From Maricaulis sp034670125 (lineage in GTDB: Bacteria > Pseudomonadota > Alphaproteobacteria > Caulobacterales > Maricaulaceae), in assembly GCF_034670125.1 (NCBI RefSeq), contig NZ_JAXMOC010000005.1:62001-126000 (forward strand): DNA of 64,000 nucleotides. Reading direction: 5' to 3'. Position numbers and translations under genes: made by a program. Positions 37,034 to 46,207 of this stretch are shown piece by piece; positions within the stretch are counted from its first letter, which is position 1, and each line of letters starts with the position of its first letter. The notes under the pieces were generated by a model. That model did no database searches, had not been told where the DNA came from, and saw only the letters and a list, made by a program, of their open reading frames with translations.

Positions 37034-37966
37034 CTAGTCGAACAGTTTCGACACCGACTCGTCATTGGCGATGCGGCGGATGGCTTCGCCGAGCAGGGGC
37101 GCCACTGACAGGCGGCGGACTTTCGGGGTTTCGGTCGAGCCCGGCGGCGGCACGATCGAGTCGGTGACGACCAGTTCGCGCAATTGCGACTTGGCGACCC
37201 GTCCTTGCGCGTCCTTCGACAGAACGCCGTGGGTGACATAGGCGGACACCTCGACGGCGCCTTTTTCCAGCAAGGCATCGGCGGCGTTCACCAGCGTGCC
37301 GCCACTGTCGCACATGTCATCGAACAGGATGCAGCGCCGGCCTTCGACCTCACCGATGATGTTCATCACCTCAGCCACACCGGCTTTCGGGCGACGTTTG
37401 TCGACGATGGCGATCTCGGCATCGAGCAGTTTGGCCAGCGCCCGGGCCCGCACCACACCGCCAACATCGGGTGACACGATCAGCAGGTTGTCGGTCTCGT
37501 AGTGGCGACGGATATCCGCTTCCATCACCTTGGTGGCGAAGAGGTTGTCGGTCGGAATGTCGAAAAAGCCCTGGATCTGGCCGGCATGCAGGTCGACGGT
37601 CAGGACCCGGTCGGCGCCGGCCTTGGCGATCAGATTGGCGACCAGCTTGGCCGAGATCGGGGTGCGGCCGCCGGTCTTGCGGTCCTGCCGGGCATAGCCG
37701 AAATAGGGAATGACGGCCGTAATCCGCCGCGCGCTGGCCCGCACCAGCGCGTCGATGCAGATCAGCAATTCCATCAGGTGATCGTTGGCCGGGCGCGAGG
37801 TTGATTGCAGGACGAAGACATCCTCGCCGCGTACATTCTCGTCGATCCGCACGAAGATCTCGCCGTCGGCGAACCGTTCGATGTGACTGGCCGTCAACGG
37901 CGCGTCGAGATAGTCAGCGATGGACCGGGACAGGTCCGGATTGGCGGTGCCCGACATCAACTTCAT
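37034..37966 (-). CDS. prs: ribose-phosphate pyrophosphokinase
   Basis: A 310-aa enzyme making PRPP, the shared substrate of the apt and hpt-like genes in this window. DLHAGQIQGFFDIPTDNLFA and the PRPP-binding CILFDDMCDSGGT are diagnostic. ATG 37966 (MKLMSGTANPDL) is the family start; the much longer reading upstream is not real. Confidence 0.97.
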   Translation of the reverse strand: MKLMSGTANPDLSRSIADYLDAPLTASHIERFADGEIFVRIDENVRGEDVFVLQSTSRPANDHLMELLICIDALVRASARRITAVIPYFGYARQDRKTGGRTPISAKLVANLIAKAGADRVLTVDLHAGQIQGFFDIPTDNLFATKVMEADIRRHYETDNLLIVSPDVGGVVRARALAKLLDAEIAIVDKRRPKAGVAEVMNIIGEVEGRRCILFDDMCDSGGTLVNAADALLEKGAVEVSAYVTHGVLSKDAQGRVAKSQLRELVVTDSIVPPPGSTETPKVRRLSVAPLLGEAIRRIANDESVSKLFD

Positions 37967-38037
37967 CGTTTCGACCCCCGAGTCGTGGAAACGCGGGCTG
38001 CTTAACACCGGGGGGCCGGGGAATGAAGCTGAAATGA

Positions 38038-39138
38038 TCAGCCTGCGGAAAAACCCGGTGGGGGTGGCAAATCGGCACTGTCCAGGCAGACCAGCTTGAA
38101 CAGCGCGCCCATTTGTTCGATGTCCGTCAAGCGCCAGATTTGTCTTGCGATTTCCGAGCGTTTGCCGGGTCGGGACTGGCTCAGAACGGCGGCGCGTGCC
38201 TCCAGTCCCATATCCACCAGCCACTGACCCTGGGGTTGCGGGCCATGCGCGGTCAGTCCGGCCGAACGCCCTGCCTGCATTAGGGATTCGAAGTCCACGC
38301 GAGCGGTCAGGTCGGCCGTGCCGGGGTTTTGCAATGGCGGTTGTTTCTTATGAGCGCGGATCGCCTGCAGGGTGTCACCGATCTCGCTGGTGGCGGGGCC
38401 ATAGTCGATGAACAGCGCACGACCTGGCTGGTTGGCGAAGCGCTCCGCCAGCTGGTCGACCACTTGCCGGTCGCCCGGTCGCAGCTCGACCAGAGCGCCA
38501 TCGTCCGCGTCCCGAAGGCGTTCGGGAACAAGATTGCTATCCTGGCCCAGCGGCGGCCCGAGTACGAAGACGAAATCCGTCGTATCCGATCCTTCATCGG
38601 TCGGAGCCAGTCCGACCAGGCGTTCATGCCACTCACCCTTGTGGCGGATGGCCTGACGCACGGGAAGGCAGTCGAGGAACTCATTGCCGACGATGAAGGA
38701 CGGGCCGGGAGCAACCGCGCCGAGCCGGTCAACCCAGCCGATCCGGGCGCCGCTGGGGCCGAGCGTCTGCGCCTGCACCGCCTTGAGGGCGGCACTGGCT
38801 TCGATCAGCACCACCTCGGTGGCCTCCATGAAGCCGGGGACCGTACGGGCAGCGCGCAGCGCGTCGCTCATCATCGTGCCGCGCCCGGGACCCATCTCGA
38901 TCAGCTTGAAGTCGTCCGGCCGGCCCATGTCGAGCCAGGTCTGGGCGGCGACCAGGCCGATCAGTTCGCCGAACATCTGGCTGATCTCCGGTGCGGTGAT
39001 GAAATCCGCCCCGGCCCCGATCGGGTCCTTGGTGGCATAGAAACCATGACGTGGATCAAACAGGGCTTCGGTCATGAAGGCGGCGATCGAGATCGGCCCG
39101 CCCGAACGGATACGGTCGCGCAGCGTGTCGGCAATCAT
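38038..39138 (-). CDS. MidA/NDUFAF7-like SAM-dependent methyltransferase
   Basis: A 366-aa class I methyltransferase of the DUF185/MidA type: FYATKDPIGAGADFITAPEISQ, EMGPGRGTMMSDALR (AdoMet loop) and GNEFLDCLPVRQ. The mitochondrial homologue NDUFAF7 methylates an Arg of a complex I subunit; a complex I role is therefore possible. Start ATG 39138 overlaps the lgt stop by 4 bp, the usual lgt-midA pair of alphaproteobacteria. Confidence 0.92.
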   Translation of the reverse strand: MIADTLRDRIRSGGPISIAAFMTEALFDPRHGFYATKDPIGAGADFITAPEISQMFGELIGLVAAQTWLDMGRPDDFKLIEMGPGRGTMMSDALRAARTVPGFMEATEVVLIEASAALKAVQAQTLGPSGARIGWVDRLGAVAPGPSFIVGNEFLDCLPVRQAIRHKGEWHERLVGLAPTDEGSDTTDFVFVLGPPLGQDSNLVPERLRDADDGALVELRPGDRQVVDQLAERFANQPGRALFIDYGPATSEIGDTLQAIRAHKKQPPLQNPGTADLTARVDFESLMQAGRSAGLTAHGPQPQGQWLVDMGLEARAAVLSQSRPGKRSEIARQIWRLTDIEQMGALFKLVCLDSADLPPPPGFSAG

Positions 39139-40025
39139 GACTTCGCAGGCGTGTCCGTCTTGAGGGCGCGATGGATCAGCCAGGCGCCGGCCAGGATCAT
39201 CGGGATCGACAAAAGCATGCCCATGGTGATGTAGCCGCGAAGGGCTTCGGGCATGTAGACGTCCGGCTCCCGCACGGTTTCCAGCGAGGTGCGGAACAGG
39301 CCGTAGAACAGCAGGAAGAGTCCGGCATTGAGGCCCGGCCTCTCCAGCGAGCGGAATTTCCAGGTGGCGATGTTGATGATCGCGAACAGGACAACGCCTT
39401 CCAGCGCGGCCTCGTAGAGCTGGCTGGGATGACGCAGGGCGCATTGCGGGTCATGCGCGAAACGCATGGCCCACGGCACCTCGGTCGGACGCCCCCACAG
39501 CTCGCCATTGATGAAGTTGGCCAGCCGGCCGAACAGCAGCCCGATCGGGGTGACCACCGCGGCGGCATCGCCGATCCGCATCAGGTCGAGTTTTTGCCCG
39601 CGGGCAAACCACCACAAGGCGAGGGACACGCCGATCAGACCGCCATGGAAGGACATGCCGCCATCGGTAATGCCCAAAACAATGTCCAGCGGCCGCTCCC
39701 AGATCATGTCCGGCATGTAAAAGAGGACAAAACCCAGCCGACCGCCGCCAATCACACCCAAGGTCGCCCAGATCAGCAAGTCGTCAACCTGCGGCTCGGT
39801 GAAGGGAGCTTTGGGCTTCTTGGTGCCGGCCGGAGCCCACAGTCCGGGGCGCCGCGATAGCGAGACCATGTAGCGCCAGCCCAGCATCAATCCGGCGATA
39901 TAGGCCAGCGCATACCAGCGCAGGGCGAACCAGACCCGCTCCTGATTGCCGAAGTCGAACCCGTCGGGTCCGATCGAGAACAGGACGGGGTCGATCAGGT
40001 CAAAGCTTGGCGGACAGACTTGCAT
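39135..40025 (-). CDS. lgt: prolipoprotein diacylglyceryl transferase
   Basis: A 296-aa inner-membrane enzyme that adds diacylglycerol to the lipobox Cys of lipoproteins, such as those at 1569-1772 and 36531-36968. The Lgt signature GRLANFINGELWGRPT, SFHGGLIG and HPSQLYEA are complete. About seven helices. It diverges from ubiK across 112 bp. Confidence 0.97.
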   Translation of the reverse strand: MQVCPPSFDLIDPVLFSIGPDGFDFGNQERVWFALRWYALAYIAGLMLGWRYMVSLSRRPGLWAPAGTKKPKAPFTEPQVDDLLIWATLGVIGGGRLGFVLFYMPDMIWERPLDIVLGITDGGMSFHGGLIGVSLALWWFARGQKLDLMRIGDAAAVVTPIGLLFGRLANFINGELWGRPTEVPWAMRFAHDPQCALRHPSQLYEAALEGVVLFAIINIATWKFRSLERPGLNAGLFLLFYGLFRTSLETVREPDVYMPEALRGYITMGMLLSIPMILAGAWLIHRALKTDTPAKS

Positions 40026-40137
40026 GATATACTCGGTTCCTGGCTCGGCGAGGTGCAGCTGTGACGGAACAGCGCGTTGCGCTTTTCGGGCCAGAGCCGC
40101 ATATAGGCGATGTTGAACCCACTAATGGCTTTCTTTG

Positions 40138-40446
40138 ATGCAAACGCGCAACCCGCTTCTGAATGATTTTGCTGATCTGATGACCGACGCCTTTGGCGCG
40201 GCACAGGCGATGGGTGAAGAGGCGCGCACGGTGTTCCGTGCCCGCGCTGACCGCATGGTCGCTGAAATGGATCTGGTCACGCGTGAGGAGTTCGACGCCG
40301 TCAAAGCTGCGCTCGATGCCTCGCAGGACGAGGTTGCCGCGCTGACAAAGCGCCTCGACGCGCTGGAAAAAGCCGCCGCGGCCAAGCCGAAAACGACGCG
40401 CCGGGCCAAAGCCCCGGCCAGCAAGGCCAAAAGCACCAAGGCCTGA
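40138..40446 (+). CDS. ubiK: ubiquinone biosynthesis accessory factor, BMFP/YqiC type
   Basis: A 102-aa protein, starting at ATG 40138 (a TTG lies one codon before). LLNDFADLMTDAFGAAQ, then a coiled coil (TREEFDAVKAALDAS, LTKRLDALEKAA) and a Lys/Ala-rich tail. These fit the BMFP/UbiK family, which helps ubiquinone synthesis in aerobic proteobacteria and fuses membranes in vitro. The tail (KPKTTRRAKAPASK) looks disordered. Confidence 0.88.
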   Translation: MQTRNPLLNDFADLMTDAFGAAQAMGEEARTVFRARADRMVAEMDLVTREEFDAVKAALDASQDEVAALTKRLDALEKAAAAKPKTTRRAKAPASKAKSTKA

Positions 40447-40458
40447 TCCCGACATCAC

Positions 40459-40476
40459 GCGCGTAACGCGCTTTTT
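40459..40476 (+). terminator. possible short terminator after ubiK
   Basis: A short GCGCG / CGCGC stem (40459-40463 and 40467-40471) with a 3-nt loop runs into TTTTTATT. The stem is only 5 bp, so this is a weak call; it lies 13 bp after the ubiK stop. Confidence 0.4.
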
Positions 40477-40550
40477 ATTGCGCCTGCCGCGGCGCAGACA
40501 TACCGTGACCGCACGGTGTGAGTCGCCGCGCAGACGAAGGAGCCACTTCG

Positions 40551-41054
40551 ATGGACCTGCTGTCAGACGAATTCTCACCGACTGTGACCGACCCGCTCGA
40601 CGCGGTCGAGCAGGCGGTGATCGGCGAGCAATACCCTTATGACCGTGACGAGAACGGTGAAATCCACCTGACCGCCAGCGGTGAGTGGCGCGACCACCAG
40701 ATCTGGTTCGCCTGGCGGCCGGAGCTGGAAGCGCTGCACATCTGTGGCAGCCTCGATTTGAAAGCCCCGGCCAACCGCCTCGGCGATGTCTGCCAGTTGG
40801 TGGTCCGTCTCAACGAGAAACTGTGGATGGGGCATTTCGACATCTGGGCCGAGGATGGCTCGATCGTCTATCGCCACGCCCTGTCACTGCCCAATGGCGA
40901 GGCCGTTTCGCCGTCGCAGGCCGCGGCGATGATTTCGGCGGCCCGTGAGGCGGGTGAGCGCTTCTACCCGGCCTTCCATTTCCTGGTCTGGGGCGGCAAG
41001 GGTGTTGAAGAAGCGGCCGCCGCAGCCATGTTCGAAACAGCTGGCGAGGCCTGA
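40551..41054 (+). CDS. YbjN domain protein
   Basis: A 167-aa protein starting at ATG 40551 with AAGGAG upstream. The core of a YbjN-type protein is visible: HLTASGEWRDHQIWFAWR, LHICGSLDLKAPANRLGD and LVVRLNEKLWMGHFDIW. YbjN proteins are linked to stress and type III-like chaperone folds but have no firm function. It is 8 bp upstream of proC, an arrangement seen in other alphaproteobacteria. Confidence 0.85.
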   Translation: MDLLSDEFSPTVTDPLDAVEQAVIGEQYPYDRDENGEIHLTASGEWRDHQIWFAWRPELEALHICGSLDLKAPANRLGDVCQLVVRLNEKLWMGHFDIWAEDGSIVYRHALSLPNGEAVSPSQAAAMISAAREAGERFYPAFHFLVWGGKGVEEAAAAAMFETAGEA

Positions 41055-41062
41055 CCCCGAAG

Positions 41063-41905
41063 ATGGCACAAGGCTTTCGGATTGCACTCATCGGTGGCGG
41101 AAACATGGGCGGGGCCCTGGCGGCCGGTTGGCTGCGCACCAGGCGTGGCGCGGTTGCGGCCGACGAGCTCGTGGTCATCGATCCCCATCCCGGTGATGCG
41201 GTTCAGGAGCTGACGGCCAAGGGCGGCGTTTCCGTCCTGCCCGAGCTGACCAAGAGCGCGGCGGCTGGTCTGGAACTGGTTGTTTTCGCCCTCAAGCCGC
41301 AGGCGTTCGAACCCGCCGCGTCCGCGGTCGCCGACCTTTTGCCCGGCGAAACCGGCGTCATCTCTGTCATGGCCGGTGTCACCCTCAACCGCATGTCGGC
41401 GGCATTGGGTGACCGGCCATTGATTCGTGCCATGCCCAATACAGCTGCCGCCGTCGGCGCCGGCATGACCGTGTGTGTCGCCAACGATGCCGGAGATGCT
41501 CTGGAAAAGACGGTCACGCGCCTGTTCAAGGGCGCCGGTTCGGTCGAATGGGTGGCGGATGAGCGCATGATCGGTGCCGTCACCGCGGTCTCCGGATCGG
41601 GCCCGGCCTATGTCTTCCTGCTCGCCGAAGCCCTCGCGGGGGCGGCCTTCGCCGAAGGCCTGCCGCGAGAGTTGGCCGACAAGTTGGCCCGCGAAACCAT
41701 CATTGGCGCCGGGGCGCTGCTGGCCAAGTCCGGCAAGTCTCCCCAGGAATTGCGCCGCGCCGTGACCTCCCCGAATGGCACCACCCAGGCGGCCGTCGAC
41801 GTGCTGATGGGCGCCGGTGGCGGCCTGCCCGAACTGGTTCGCCAGGCGGTTGCCGCCGCCGAACGCCGCTCGCGCCAGATGGGTCAGGATCCGGGCAAGC
41901 GCTAG
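41063..41905 (+). CDS. proC: pyrroline-5-carboxylate reductase
   Basis: A 280-aa enzyme completing proline synthesis. IALIGGGNMGGALAAGWL is the NAD(P) fold start; AVSGSGPAYVFLLAEAL and TSPNGTTQAAVDVLMG are the P5C reductase signature. It follows the ybjN gene by 8 bp and ends 2 bp before a family 2 repeat. Confidence 0.96.
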   Translation: MAQGFRIALIGGGNMGGALAAGWLRTRRGAVAADELVVIDPHPGDAVQELTAKGGVSVLPELTKSAAAGLELVVFALKPQAFEPAASAVADLLPGETGVISVMAGVTLNRMSAALGDRPLIRAMPNTAAAVGAGMTVCVANDAGDALEKTVTRLFKGAGSVEWVADERMIGAVTAVSGSGPAYVFLLAEALAGAAFAEGLPRELADKLARETIIGAGALLAKSGKSPQELRRAVTSPNGTTQAAVDVLMGAGGGLPELVRQAVAAAERRSRQMGQDPGKR

Positions 41906-41907
41906 GT

Positions 41908-42048
41908 CCTTCCCCTTGATGGGGAAGGTGGCGCGAAGGGCCGGAAGGGGTGAAACGTGTCAGCGTGTCGTCACTGACTGCTCATCACCCACTCCGTCTG
42001 GCCGCTACGCGCCCAGCCACCTCGCCCATCTAGGGCGAGGACCTGTCC
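41908..42048. repeat. intergenic repeat, family 2, copy 2
   Basis: About 140 bp beginning with the hairpin TTCCCC/GGGGAA (CTTGATGG between). It continues with the GGGCCGGAAGGGGTGAAACG core shared with 33557-33667 and ends in CACCTCGCCCATCTAGGGCGA. It starts 2 bp after the proC stop and sits between convergent proC and the histidine kinase gene. Confidence 0.8.
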
Positions 42049-42081
42049 AACGGGACAATGGGTGGCGACTTGTAGATCGGT

Positions 42082-43407
42082 TCACTGCGGCAGGCTGATC
42101 ACCGCCATCAAGCCACCCAGTTCAGATTTGCCCAGCTTGATATCCCCGCCATGGCCGCGGGCCACGTCGCGGGCGAGGGCGAGGCCGAGGCCGACGCCCT
42201 TGCGGTTCTGGTTGCGGCTTTCATCGAGGCGGTTGAAGGGCTTGAGGGCCTCGTCATACTGGTCTTCCGGGATGCCGGGACCATCGTCCTCGACCCGAAT
42301 CTCGATCCGTGTGCCATTGGGCTCAACTGCGACTTCGACGACGTCGCCAAAGCTGGTGGCATTGCCGATCAGGTTGGCGAGGGCTCGCCGGATGGCGCCG
42401 GGGCGCAGCTCGGCATCGAGTTCGCCTTCGGTCTCGAACCGGATATCGCCGCCATGGCGGCGGGCATCCTCGACCACTTCCCGGGTCAGCCCGATCAGGT
42501 CGATGCGCTGGGTTTCCTCGCTGCCGTCACCGCGGGCAAAATCGAGATACTCGTCCAGCATGGCTTCCATCTCGTCGAGGTCACGGCGGGCGTCGGCGGT
42601 CTCGTCGGTCTGCGGCATCAGGGCGAGCTGCAATTTGAGCCGGGTCAGCGGTGTGCGCAGGTCATGGCTGACGCCGGCGAGAAGGGCGGTGCGCTGTTCG
42701 AGATGGCGCTTCAGGCGGGCCCGCATTTCCAGGAAGGCATGGGCGGCCTGGCGCACCTCGGTGGCCCCGGCAGGACGGAAATGGGCAACATCCTGACCCC
42801 GGCCGAACTGCTCGGCGGCGTCGGCGAGGCGGCGGATCGGCTTGACCTGGTTGCGGATGAAGACGACCGAGACGGCGGTCAAAAGCGTCGTCGCGCCAAT
42901 GATCCACAACAGGAAGATATGGCCGGTCGTGGCGAACACCCGGTCGCGCGGTGTGATGAAGCGCAACACGCCGCCTTCAACCTGGACCCGTACATCGACA
43001 TAGCTGGGATAGCGGGTGGTATCGAACCAGACCGGGTTTTCGAGTTGCTGTGACAGGGCCTCCCGCAAGGTGATGTCGAGCGTGCGGAAGAAGGAGGATC
43101 GCCGCGATGTCGGCAGGGTGTCGTCGGGCCGGAAATCGATCGACAGCCGGGTGGTGCCCAGCGCCGCCTCGATATGACGCTGGAAGGCCGCGGTTTCGCC
43201 GCCCTCCTGCTCATAGAGCTGGGTCGCCATGGCGATCTCGCCGGCGACCCCTTCCGACAAGCGACTGGTCACTGTCTCCCAGTGTTCCTCGAAGAAGGAC
43301 CAGGCCACGGCCACCTGCATCAATCCGACCGGCAGGACGATGATCAACAGCGTCCGCGCGAACAGGCCCTTGGGCAAGATGCGTTTGAGAACCGACACGC
43401 GCGTCAA
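42082..43407 (-). CDS. sensor histidine kinase, EnvZ type
   Basis: A 441-aa kinase with two membrane helices (about 12-33 and 160-185), a periplasmic sensor loop, HAMP, the H-box LLAGVSHDLRTPLTRLK, the N-box NLIGNATSFGD, and G1/G2 boxes EDDGPGIP and GVGLGLALAR. It is coupled by ATGA overlap to the OmpR-like regulator upstream. It resembles PetP/EnvZ kinases of alphaproteobacteria. The signal is unknown. Confidence 0.93.
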   Translation of the reverse strand: MTRVSVLKRILPKGLFARTLLIIVLPVGLMQVAVAWSFFEEHWETVTSRLSEGVAGEIAMATQLYEQEGGETAAFQRHIEAALGTTRLSIDFRPDDTLPTSRRSSFFRTLDITLREALSQQLENPVWFDTTRYPSYVDVRVQVEGGVLRFITPRDRVFATTGHIFLLWIIGATTLLTAVSVVFIRNQVKPIRRLADAAEQFGRGQDVAHFRPAGATEVRQAAHAFLEMRARLKRHLEQRTALLAGVSHDLRTPLTRLKLQLALMPQTDETADARRDLDEMEAMLDEYLDFARGDGSEETQRIDLIGLTREVVEDARRHGGDIRFETEGELDAELRPGAIRRALANLIGNATSFGDVVEVAVEPNGTRIEIRVEDDGPGIPEDQYDEALKPFNRLDESRNQNRKGVGLGLALARDVARGHGGDIKLGKSELGGLMAVISLPQ

Positions 43408-44105
43408 TCCTCGAACACGGGATCGGCGAGCAGGCGATAGCCTTCACCGCGGACCGTTTGCAGGTGCATGGGTTCCTTGGGGTCGGCTTCCAGCTTGCGC
43501 CGCAGGCGCGTGACCTGCACATCGACCGCCCTTTCACCGCCTCCGGTGCGCTCCGACAGGGTCAGGCGCGACACGGTCTGGCCGGCCGATGCCGCGAGGG
43601 CGGCCAGCAGGGCCGCTTCGCCGCCGGTCAGGCGGACCGGCTCGCCGTCCCTGGCCAGGCTCTCGCGGGCGATGTCAAAGCTCCACGGACCGAAGATGAC
43701 GCGCTGGATGGCGGCCTGGGCCGGCTTGGCGCGTCGCAGGATGGCATTGATGCGCAGCACCAGTTCTTCCGGCTCGAAGGGTTTGGGCAGATAGTCGTCG
43801 GCGCCCAGAGACAGGCCCTTGATGCGGTCCTCGGCATCGCCGCGGGCGGTCAGCAGCAGGATCGGCGTTTCGCCCCGCTTGCGGACGGCCTCGGTCAGCT
43901 CGAACCCGTTCATGCCCGGCATCATCACATCGAGCACCAGCATGTCGAAGGCGAGCGAGTTGAGGGTCGACAGGGCCTTGTCGGCATTCGGTGCAGTCGA
44001 GACGCGAAAGCCGCGCTCCTGGAGGAAGCGTTTGAGCAGGTTGCGGATCCGGTCGTCATCATCAACGACGAGAATGTGCGCGTCTTCAACGTGCGTCTGG
44101 GCCAT
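43404..44105 (-). CDS. OmpR-family response regulator, PetR-like
   Basis: A 233-aa response regulator. The receiver has the acidic pair in VVDDDDR, the phosphoacceptor in VLDVMMPG (about D60), and KPFEPEEL. The C-terminal winged helix reads LTGGEAALLAALAAS, then VQVTRLRRKLE. The receiver recalls PetR of Rhodobacter, which was found beside the bc1 genes. Here petABC is 27 kb away, so a link to them is only a suggestion. Confidence 0.93.
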   Translation of the reverse strand: MAQTHVEDAHILVVDDDDRIRNLLKRFLQERGFRVSTAPNADKALSTLNSLAFDMLVLDVMMPGMNGFELTEAVRKRGETPILLLTARGDAEDRIKGLSLGADDYLPKPFEPEELVLRINAILRRAKPAQAAIQRVIFGPWSFDIARESLARDGEPVRLTGGEAALLAALAASAGQTVSRLTLSERTGGGERAVDVQVTRLRRKLEADPKEPMHLQTVRGEGYRLLADPVFED

Positions 44106-44156
44106 GAAGTCCTGCCGGATTGCGAGCCGTGATCATGACGCGGCGGACGGAAGCGC

Positions 44157-44726
44157 TCAAGGTGCTTTGTCGGAGGTCGGACGCAGGGCCAGGACATAGT
44201 CCATTCCCGACCAGACCGTGACCAGTGCGGCCAGCCAGAACAGGGCGTAGGCAGACCGTGTCAGGACCGTGCTTTCCCCCGGACCGGCCAACAGGGTCGC
44301 CAGGATGAGCGCAATGATCGCCACGCCCTGGACAAACGCTTTCAGCTTGCCCGACAGGCGGGCGCCAACGCTGCGGCCGGATTTGGTCAGTCCGATGCGG
44401 ACATAGGCCACAACCACGTCCCGCCAGACAAAGACCAGCACGGCCCAGATCGGGATCAGTCCCGCCGCAGCCAGGGCCAGGAAGGCACCGCTGCGATAAA
44501 GACTGTCAGCAAGCGGGTCGAAGGCCGCGCCGAAATCCGACTGCATGTTGAATGTCCGGGCGACCCAGCCGTCTGCGATGTCGGTCAGCTCGGCGACAAC
44601 AGCCACGGCCAGGGCGAAGCCCAGGGCTGTTGAGCCACCGTGACCGAGCGTCAGGAAGAGCACGGGTACCAAGCCGACCCGGAAGGCTGTCAGGATGTTG
44701 GGCAGGGAGAGCAGGTCGCGCATCAT
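44157..44726 (-). CDS. CDP-alcohol phosphatidyltransferase
   Basis: A 189-aa membrane enzyme (about five helices). The CDP-alcohol motif is present and complete: DIADGWVAR, eight residues, then DFGAAFDPLAD. It probably makes phosphatidylglycerol phosphate (PgsA type) or a related lipid. ATG 44726 overlaps the HAD gene stop (ATGA), so the two are coupled. SLPNILTAFRVGLVP is the usual N-terminus of PgsA-like enzymes. Confidence 0.88.
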   Translation of the reverse strand: MMRDLLSLPNILTAFRVGLVPVLFLTLGHGGSTALGFALAVAVVAELTDIADGWVARTFNMQSDFGAAFDPLADSLYRSGAFLALAAAGLIPIWAVLVFVWRDVVVAYVRIGLTKSGRSVGARLSGKLKAFVQGVAIIALILATLLAGPGESTVLTRSAYALFWLAALVTVWSGMDYVLALRPTSDKAP

Positions 44727-45523
44727 GCGTCGTCCTTGGCGGCCCGGATGGCCGACACCAGTTCCAAAAATCCATCGGCCTCGTCGGCTCTCGTCAGCCA
44801 GCTGGGCCAATGGGTGACCTGATCGGCAAACCGGGTCAGGCCGGCCACGCCGACGCTCAAGGGGAAGTGCGCGAACATCGGTTCATCATTGGGTGAATCG
44901 CCGACGAACACGACCTGGTCGCGCTGGTCCGAGGGCGACAGGCCGAAGGCCTGCTCGAGCAGGCGGACGCTGGAGCTGCGCTTGTTGTGGTCGCCGAACC
45001 AGGCGTTGACATGGATCGAGCTGATCTTGGCGGTAGCGCCGCCCTCGCGGAAAATCGCCGCCGCCCGTTCCGCATCCGCCAGGGGCAGGGGCGGAACGGC
45101 TTCGGCGAAATCGAGCGCAACGTCGCAACAGCGCCAGTCATTGTCCTGGGCCGGTGCCGTGCCCGGAACAGCATTGCAGGCGGATTGCATCAGGTGCTCC
45201 AGGCGGGCCCGGTCGTCGGGACCGACCGCGGCGACGTCGTCGCGCTGCATGGACCCGTCAGGCTGCAGCATCAGGGTCAGCGCGCCATTCTCGCCAACGA
45301 CCGCATCGACCGGCCACCAACGGGCAATCAGGTCGCACCAGCCGGCCGGTCGTCCGGTGACGGCAATGGTCAGTACGCCGCTTTGGCGAAGGGCCTCCAG
45401 GGCTGCGAGGCTGGCTGCCGGAAGGCGTCCATCGCGGGTCACAGTGCCGTCGAGATCGAACAGCAGGGCGCGGATGCCGGCCAGCGGCGATGCGGTCGGA
45501 TCGTCCGGAAGGTGAGGAGGCAA
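44723..45523 (-). CDS. HAD-IIB family phosphatase
   Basis: A 266-aa HAD phosphatase: LLFDLDGTVTRDG (nucleophile Asp), AVTGRPAGWCDL (motif II), and VFVGDSPNDEPMF (motif IV). The cap is of the Cof type, as in sugar-phosphate phosphatases. Start TTG 45523 is the best choice seen because no ATG lies between it and the catalytic motif; it is uncertain. It is coupled to the phosphatidyltransferase gene, so a phospholipid-phosphate substrate is possible. Confidence 0.82.
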   Translation of the reverse strand: MPPHLPDDPTASPLAGIRALLFDLDGTVTRDGRLPAASLAALEALRQSGVLTIAVTGRPAGWCDLIARWWPVDAVVGENGALTLMLQPDGSMQRDDVAAVGPDDRARLEHLMQSACNAVPGTAPAQDNDWRCCDVALDFAEAVPPLPLADAERAAAIFREGGATAKISSIHVNAWFGDHNKRSSSVRLLEQAFGLSPSDQRDQVVFVGDSPNDEPMFAHFPLSVGVAGLTRFADQVTHWPSWLTRADEADGFLELVSAIRAAKDDA

Positions 45524-45612
45524 GGGCGTCTCGGCTCTGCGGGTTCAAGGCGGCTGGGTTGGTCAGGCGGATCATACAGGGCGCGGCGGGTCCCGCCACT
45601 CCCAATCCCGGT

Positions 45613-46197
45613 TCAGCCGTGACCCTGCATGGGCTTCGGCAAGAAACGATGAAGCGTGAAGGCGGCAGCGAGCCACAGGAGCGCGATCCAGGCGTAGAGT
45701 GCGATGTCGCTGCTGATCCAGCCCAGGGGGGCCGCAATCAAGGGCAGGCCGCTGGCGGTCAGCGCGAGGGCCTGACCGATCAGCGCTATCGGGCGCGCGC
45801 TGGCTGACAGCGCGTCACCGGTCGTGGGGCGCAGGAGGTCGTACACTAGCGTCGCCACGATCGCGAGTACGGGCGCGATCAAATAGGCGCTGGGGCCGAT
45901 GATCAGCAGATACAGGACCAGCCACCCGCTGGCGTGGGCGGCGCGGGCGAGGCGGGCGATCAGCGTGTCGCCGCTGATCCGCAGCAGGGCGATCACGCAG
46001 GCGATCACGAAGGCCGTCGCACCAAAGCCGGCGAGAGCCCGGGCGGCGGTCATGAAACCGTCGAAAGGCGCCAACCCGTCCGCCGTACCGGTCCAGCGCC
46101 AGGACAGCCAGATCGCGACCGGTCCGGTCAGGCAGAGGACGAGGCGGAAGAGGGCGAAACCGGTCTTCATCGGGGGTGTCATCCTGGTGTTCATCAT
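45613..46197 (-). CDS. membrane protein of unknown function
   Basis: A 194-aa protein with five or six membrane helices. The start is one of two adjacent ATGs (46197 or 46194), with GGAG just upstream. The N-terminal signal-like helix and an absence of polar residues in the helices are all I can see; the family is not recognised. It lies 10 bp after uvrC on the same strand and may share its transcript. Confidence 0.7.
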   Translation of the reverse strand: MMNTRMTPPMKTGFALFRLVLCLTGPVAIWLSWRWTGTADGLAPFDGFMTAARALAGFGATAFVIACVIALLRISGDTLIARLARAAHASGWLVLYLLIIGPSAYLIAPVLAIVATLVYDLLRPTTGDALSASARPIALIGQALALTASGLPLIAAPLGWISSDIALYAWIALLWLAAAFTLHRFLPKPMQGHG

Positions 46198-46207
46198 GCG
46201 CACTCCG

